From JBCBGF01 sp039193455 (lineage in GTDB: Bacteria; Pseudomonadota; Alphaproteobacteria; Rhodobacterales; Rhodobacteraceae), in assembly GCA_039193455.1 (NCBI GenBank), contig JBCCWO010000001.1, positions 496,001 to 560,000 on the forward strand: a stretch of DNA of 64,000 nt. Direction: 5' to 3'. Shown in pieces: positions 60,317 through 64,000 of the stretch. Each line of letters opens with the position of its first letter. Position 1 is the stretch's first letter. Position numbers and translations under genes: made by a program. Below the pieces are notes generated by a model that did not search any database, was not told where the DNA came from, and saw nothing but the letters and a program-made list of their open reading frames with translations.

Positions 60317-60756
60317 TTCAGAAGATCACCGGCGTTGAGGTTGCCGATATTGCCGAAGGCCTGACGCAGAAAGCCGATGCCTTCGGTATTGCTGTCGGTG
60401 ACACGGCGCGACAGGCGGACCACGCGGCCCTCTTCAAGCCCGAACCGCTCGATGTTCGACACCGTGCCGTTTGAGGCAAAGCTGATGGCCAGCACTTCGC
60501 GGTCGATCTCTTCGGGGGCGTTCCAGGTGTAGTTTCGCACGGTCGAGCGGATGTAATACCAGCCGCTGGCCTCCGCGATGCCGCCGACGCCGGGTTTGCC
60601 GATCGAGCCCTCGACCGAATCCCGGGTGTCGACGCCCACGATGATATTGGCCAGCTCATCCTCGGGCGGCATGTAGCCGTGATTGCGGAACGTGGCGGCG
60701 CAGGCCGCAAGCAGGGCCAGCGCGACGACGAGTGCGGTGATCCGGATCGGTGCCAT
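60313..60756 (-). CDS. bamE: BamE/SmpA-like outer-membrane lipoprotein
   Basis: A 147-residue lipoprotein with the lipobox LLAAC around residue 19 and SmpA/OmlA features: FRNHGYMPPEDELANI, VGVDTRDSVEGSIGKPG and SGWYYIRSTVRNYTW, the BamE fold that helps assemble outer-membrane proteins with BamA. Start at 60756 (MAPIRITALV). Divergent from the yceD gene and convergent with msrB. Confidence 0.88.
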   Translation of the reverse strand: MAPIRITALVVALALLAACAATFRNHGYMPPEDELANIIVGVDTRDSVEGSIGKPGVGGIAEASGWYYIRSTVRNYTWNAPEEIDREVLAISFASNGTVSNIERFGLEEGRVVRLSRRVTDSNTEGIGFLRQAFGNIGNLNAGDLLN

Positions 60757-60825
60757 GGCCCCCCTCTTGTCAAACGGTCCCGGCGGTGACACTCCGCATA
60801 CATGGCGGCCTCGGAGGGTTCAAGA

Positions 60826-61320
60826 ATGCAACAGAGACGCGAGGATCCCGGCATTCGCTTGCGGGTGGCCGACCTTTCGACAGCCGCGCGCACGGGGTTC
60901 GACATCGTCCCGGATGCGAACTGGCGGGCGGCTTTGGCCGCGGAGTTGGGCATTTTGGGCGTCCGCAAGCTGCGGTTTGCGGGGCAGATCGCGCCGGCGG
61001 GCAGCGCGGACTGGCAGTTGACCGGATCGCTGGGGGCCACGGTTGTGCAGGCCTGTGTCGTCACGCTGGACCCGGTGAGCACGCGCCTCGACGAGGCGGT
61101 TCAGCGGACATATCTGGCGCAGATGCCCGAGCTGCCGGAGGCCGCTGAGGTCGAAATGCCTGAGGATGACAGTTTCGACGCCCTGGGCGAGCATATCGAT
61201 CTGGGCGCGGTTCTTGCCGAGGCTCTGGCGCTGGCCCTGCCGCTTTATCCGCGCGCCGAGGGTGCCGACCTTGCGCAGGCGCAGTTTGCCGGCCCGGGCG
61301 TCACCCCGATGACCGACTAG
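60826..61320 (+). CDS. YceD/DUF177 protein upstream of rpmF
   Basis: A 164-residue acidic protein of the YceD family, found upstream of rpmF in most bacteria and linked to 23S rRNA accumulation. It has FDIVPDANWRAALAAELGI, LTGSLGATVVQACVVTLDPV (with the conserved cysteine) and the acidic EMPEDDSFDALGEHIDLGAVLAEALALALPLYPR. Start at ATG 60826 preceded by GGAGG at 60813. Confidence 0.9.
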   Translation: MQQRREDPGIRLRVADLSTAARTGFDIVPDANWRAALAAELGILGVRKLRFAGQIAPAGSADWQLTGSLGATVVQACVVTLDPVSTRLDEAVQRTYLAQMPELPEAAEVEMPEDDSFDALGEHIDLGAVLAEALALALPLYPRAEGADLAQAQFAGPGVTPMTD

Positions 61321-61533
61321 GACGCCCGCCCGTTCGCCGGGTTGAAAGACCTGCGCGACAAACTGGATAAAAAGGGCTAATCTGGTCTGAAGAAGGGGGT
61401 TGCGCGCGGGAAAAATCGCAGTATGTTCCGCGCCTCTCCCAGCTTGAGAGACATGACACCGGGGCGGCCATTGACCGCCGGCCCCACAGGATGAAATTTA
61501 GGGGCCATGCGCCCGCCAGACCGAGGTTGAGAC

Positions 61534-61743
61534 ATGGCTGTCCCTCAGAATAAAGTCACCCGCTCGCGCCGGAACATGCGCCGCGCCCATGATGCGCTGG
61601 TTGCAGGCAACCCTGCCGAGTGCCCGAACTGTGGCGAGTTGAAGCGCCCGCATCACGTTTGTGGCGCCTGCGGTCATTATGGCGATCGCGAAGTCATCGC
61701 CCAGACGGATGAGATCGACCTGGACGAAGAAGACGCGGCATAA
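61534..61743 (+). CDS. rpmF: 50S ribosomal protein L32
   Basis: A 69-residue L32: MAVPQNKVTRSRRNMRRAHDAL at the start, then the zinc ribbon CPNCGELKRPHHVCGACG with four cysteines. The 214-base leader after yceD contains a GCGGCC-based hairpin near 61465. The last 20 residues are acidic. Precedes plsX as in most proteobacteria. Confidence 0.97.
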   Translation: MAVPQNKVTRSRRNMRRAHDALVAGNPAECPNCGELKRPHHVCGACGHYGDREVIAQTDEIDLDEEDAA

Positions 61744-61765
61744 GCGTTGATGCTGGGATGCGGTG

Positions 61766-62869
61766 ATGGCTGACACGCCCGAACGAGCTTCCCCTACGTC
61801 AGGCCGAACCATAATATCTGTCGATGCGATGGGGGGCGATCTTGGCCCCGCAGCCGTGGTGGCGGGCATCGACAAATCCGCGCATAAAAATCCCGATATC
61901 GGCTTTATCGTCCACGGGCCCGCGGACGAGCTGCGCCCGCTTTTGGAGCGCCGCCGCCTGATGGATCGCTGCGAGATCCGCGATGTGCGGGAAGTCGTCC
62001 AGATGGATGACAAGCCATCGCAGGTGATCCGCACCGGGCAAAACACCTCCATGTGGTCGGCGATTGAGGCCGTTCGTAACGGCGAGGCCGAGGTCTGCGT
62101 GTCCTGCGGCAATACCGGCGCGTTGATGATGCTGTCGATTGTCCGCCTGCGGAAACTGCCGGGCGTGAACCGGCCCGCCATTGCCTGCCTCTGGCCCTCG
62201 CGCAACGCGGGTGGGTTCAATGTCATGCTCGACGTTGGCGCCGATATCAGCGCGGATGCGCATGACCTGCTGCAATACGCGCTGATGGGCATGTCCTATG
62301 CGCGCAATGGTCTGGGCATTGCCCGGCCCCGCGTTGGGTTGCTCAATCTCGGGACCGAGGAATTCAAGGGACGGCCCGAACTGAAAGAGGCGACCGCCTT
62401 GATCGAGGCGCAGGCGGCACCGGCCAATTTTGAGTATCTGGGCTTTGTCGAGGGCGGCGATATCCCGTCGGACCGGGTCGACGTCATCGTGACCGATGGT
62501 TTTACCGGGAACGTGGCGCTGAAGACGGGCGAAGGCACCGCCACGCTGATCCGCGACTTTCTGAAAGACGCGTTCAAAGCCACCCCGCTTAGCCGGATTG
62601 CGGCCTTGCTGGCCGTCACGTCGCTGCGCCGCCTGACCAAGCGGATCGATCCGCGGCGCGTCAATGGCGGCGTCTTTCTGGGGCTGAACGGCACGGTGGT
62701 CAAATCCCACGGGGCGGCCGACGCGACGGGCGTCTCGGCGGCGATCAAACTGGCCTTCAAGCTTGCCCAATCCGGCTTTACCGAACGCCTCGCCGCGCGG
62801 GTTGCATCCGCCCGGGCAGCACGCCAAGATGCGCCCCAACACGAGGTTGAGAGCGGGCCACAGGAATGA
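61766..62869 (+). CDS. plsX: Phosphate acyltransferase PlsX
   Basis: A 367-residue soluble enzyme that converts acyl-ACP to acyl-phosphate at the start of phospholipid synthesis. Landmarks: ISVDAMGGDLGPAAVVAGI, TSMWSAIEAVRNGEAEVCVSCGNTGALM, LDVGADISADAHDLLQYA and VIVTDGFTGNVALKTGEG. Start is the ATG at 61766; a GTG three bases earlier is possible. Its stop overlaps the fabH start (ATGA). Confidence 0.95.
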   Translation: MADTPERASPTSGRTIISVDAMGGDLGPAAVVAGIDKSAHKNPDIGFIVHGPADELRPLLERRRLMDRCEIRDVREVVQMDDKPSQVIRTGQNTSMWSAIEAVRNGEAEVCVSCGNTGALMMLSIVRLRKLPGVNRPAIACLWPSRNAGGFNVMLDVGADISADAHDLLQYALMGMSYARNGLGIARPRVGLLNLGTEEFKGRPELKEATALIEAQAAPANFEYLGFVEGGDIPSDRVDVIVTDGFTGNVALKTGEGTATLIRDFLKDAFKATPLSRIAALLAVTSLRRLTKRIDPRRVNGGVFLGLNGTVVKSHGAADATGVSAAIKLAFKLAQSGFTERLAARVASARAARQDAPQHEVESGPQE

Positions 62870-63837
62870 CGATACGCGCCGTTGTGCGGGGGGTCGGGCA
62901 TTATCTGCCCGAGCGTGTTGTGCCCAATGCCGAGTTCGAAGCATGGGTGGATACCTCGGATGAGTGGATCCGCAGCCGTTCGGGGATTGAGCGCCGCCAT
63001 TTCGCAGCCGACGGCGAAACCACATCGCAGATGGCCTGCCATGCCGCCCGCGCCGCACTGGACCAGGCGGGGCTGGAACCCAACGACATCGACGCGGTGA
63101 TTGTCGCCACATCGACCGCCGATCTGACCTTTCCCTCTGCGGCAACGATGGTGCAGGACGGGCTGGGCATGACGCGCGGCTTTGCCTTTGACGTGCAGGC
63201 CGTGTGTGCGGGGTTTGTCTATGCGCTGACGAATGCCAACGCGTTGATCGTCGCCGAACAGGCCGAGCGGGTGCTGGTGATTGGGGCCGAGACCTTTAGC
63301 CGGATCATGGACTGGTCGGATCGGGCCACATCCGTGCTTTTCGGCGATGGTGCGGGGGCGCTGATCCTTGAGCGTCAGATTGGCGACGGCACCGCCGAGG
63401 ATCGCGGTATCCTGGCGACAGATCTCAATAGTGACGGGCGGTTGCGCGACATTCTTTATGTTGATGGCGGGGTCTCGACCCAGACCACCGGCTACCTGCG
63501 CATGGAAGGCAAAGAGGTGTTTCGCCACGCGGTCGAGAAACTCGCCGCCACCGCGCATCATGCGCTGGAGAAGATCGGCAAAAGCGGCGAAGACATCGAC
63601 TGGATCGTGCCGCATCAGGCCAATTTGCGGATCATCAAGGCCACGGCAACCAAGATGGGCGTGCCGCTGGACCGGGTGGTGATTACCGTCCAGGACCACG
63701 GCAATACGTCAGCGGCGTCTATCCCATTGGCACTGTCGGTGGGTGTGGCGAACGGCCAGATCCAACCCGGCAACCTGATCGTGACCGAAGCGATCGGTGG
63801 CGGGTTGGCTTGGGGTGCGGTTGTGATCCGCTGGTAA
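62866..63837 (+). CDS. fabH: 3-oxoacyl-ACP synthase III (KAS III)
   Basis: A 323-residue condensing enzyme that starts fatty-acid synthesis from acetyl-CoA and malonyl-ACP. Catalytic cysteine in DVQAVCAGFVYAL, histidine in WIVPHQANLRIIKA and asparagine in DHGNTSAASIPLAL; the C terminus reads EAIGGGLAWGAVVIRW. Overlaps plsX by four bases. Confidence 0.96.
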   Translation: MTIRAVVRGVGHYLPERVVPNAEFEAWVDTSDEWIRSRSGIERRHFAADGETTSQMACHAARAALDQAGLEPNDIDAVIVATSTADLTFPSAATMVQDGLGMTRGFAFDVQAVCAGFVYALTNANALIVAEQAERVLVIGAETFSRIMDWSDRATSVLFGDGAGALILERQIGDGTAEDRGILATDLNSDGRLRDILYVDGGVSTQTTGYLRMEGKEVFRHAVEKLAATAHHALEKIGKSGEDIDWIVPHQANLRIIKATATKMGVPLDRVVITVQDHGNTSAASIPLALSVGVANGQIQPGNLIVTEAIGGGLAWGAVVIRW

Positions 63838-63871
63838 TTGCCGATTAACGCCTTCTTCCAAGCACTTGATA

Positions 63872-63901
63872 TTGACTCGGAAAATTTCTCGACCCTATTC
63901 T
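63872..63901 (+). promoter_or_regulatory. Candidate promoter of ihfA
   Basis: TTGACT (63872-63877) and TATTCT (63896-63901) are separated by 18 bases in the fabH-ihfA gap, 27 bases before the ihfA ATG. The hexamers match the sigma-70 consensus at 5 and 4 positions. ihfA may also be reached by read-through from fabH. Confidence 0.5.
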
Positions 63902-63928
63902 CGCCTCCAGACAGCGAGGGATAGCATC

Positions 63929-64000
63929 ATGGGCGAAAAGACTTTGACACGCATGGATTTGAGTGAAGCCGTGTTCCGCGAAGTGGGCCTCTCGCGCAAC
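63929..64000 (+). CDS. ihfA: Integration host factor alpha subunit, 3'-truncated by the window
   Basis: Only 24 codons are present, but MGEKTLTRMDLSEAVFREVG followed by LSRN is the N terminus of IhfA, and the gene follows fabH as in many proteobacteria. Preceded by a GCGAGGG ribosome site at 63915-63921. IhfA pairs with IhfB to bend DNA at specific sites. Confidence 0.9.
   Translation, partial: MGEKTLTRMDLSEAVFREVGLSRN

Noticed and set aside
61799..63699. Long minus-strand frames across plsX and fabH
   Set aside because: plsX and fabH are unambiguous conserved genes; the antisense frames have no family-like sequence.
1..64000. CRISPR arrays, insertion sequences or prophage
   Set aside because: No regularly spaced repeats, transposase or phage structural genes were seen anywhere; the only tandem array is the three-unit repeat before cimA.

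Overview
The window is GC-rich, densely coded DNA that looks like a roseobacter-type alphaproteobacterium (Rhodobacteraceae). This rests on the yceD-rpmF-plsX-fabH-ihfA order at the right end, an OlsB-type ornithine-lipid acyltransferase, the many TRAP and branched-chain-type (HAAT) ABC transporters, a Hint-domain protein of roseobacter type and a CimA-type citramalate synthase. It appears chromosomal. I see no phage, transposase, CRISPR array or plasmid maintenance gene.

Layout. 1-2282: the end of a HAAT permease pair (LivH truncated by the window edge, LivM). 2279-3987: a small membrane protein and a Hint-domain protein, followed by about 550 bases without a gene. 4534-7453: modABC molybdate transporter behind a CIA30-like gene, divergent from a YceI protein. 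8145-15365: a TAXI-TRAP transporter with a universal stress protein, a class III aminotransferase and a flavin monooxygenase; then a TauE-type exporter. 16181-23313: a DctPQM TRAP transporter with a double-OsmC protein, divergent from a GntR regulator, an aldehyde dehydrogenase (ALDH) and a short-chain dehydrogenase (SDR). 23354-35255: an ALDH, an SPFH/flotillin-like protein and a long minus-strand cluster (SDR like coniferyl-alcohol dehydrogenase, aryl-aldehyde-type ALDH, a complete HAAT ABC transporter, another ALDH) divergent from an AraC regulator. These genes together suggest uptake and stepwise oxidation of an aromatic alcohol or aldehyde.

36540-42618 is the most unusual stretch. A plus-strand four-gene operon encodes a haem-b/ferric-reductase-like membrane protein fused to a Rieske domain plus three membrane partners. 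It converges on a minus-strand translationally coupled pair in which a Rieske domain is fused to a thiamine-diphosphate (ThDP) enzyme and another Rieske-like domain is fused to the FMN/3Fe-4S synthase domain of glutamate synthase. Three Rieske-type proteins of different architecture within about 6 kb is the best candidate here for an undescribed redox system.

42619-64000 is mostly housekeeping: tRNA-Leu(CAA), a DCC-family protein, an NDUFAF6-like protein, a small HTH regulator with a membrane partner and a well-formed promoter, a methyltransferase, cimA, cysS, a UbiB/ABC1 kinase, a serine hydrolase, a class I aminotransferase, an outer-membrane barrel, an SDR, an ABC-F ATPase, olsB, msrB, a BamE-like lipoprotein, and the yceD-rpmF-plsX-fabH-ihfA block. 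Functions are assigned by reading motifs in the translated sequence; no database search was run.
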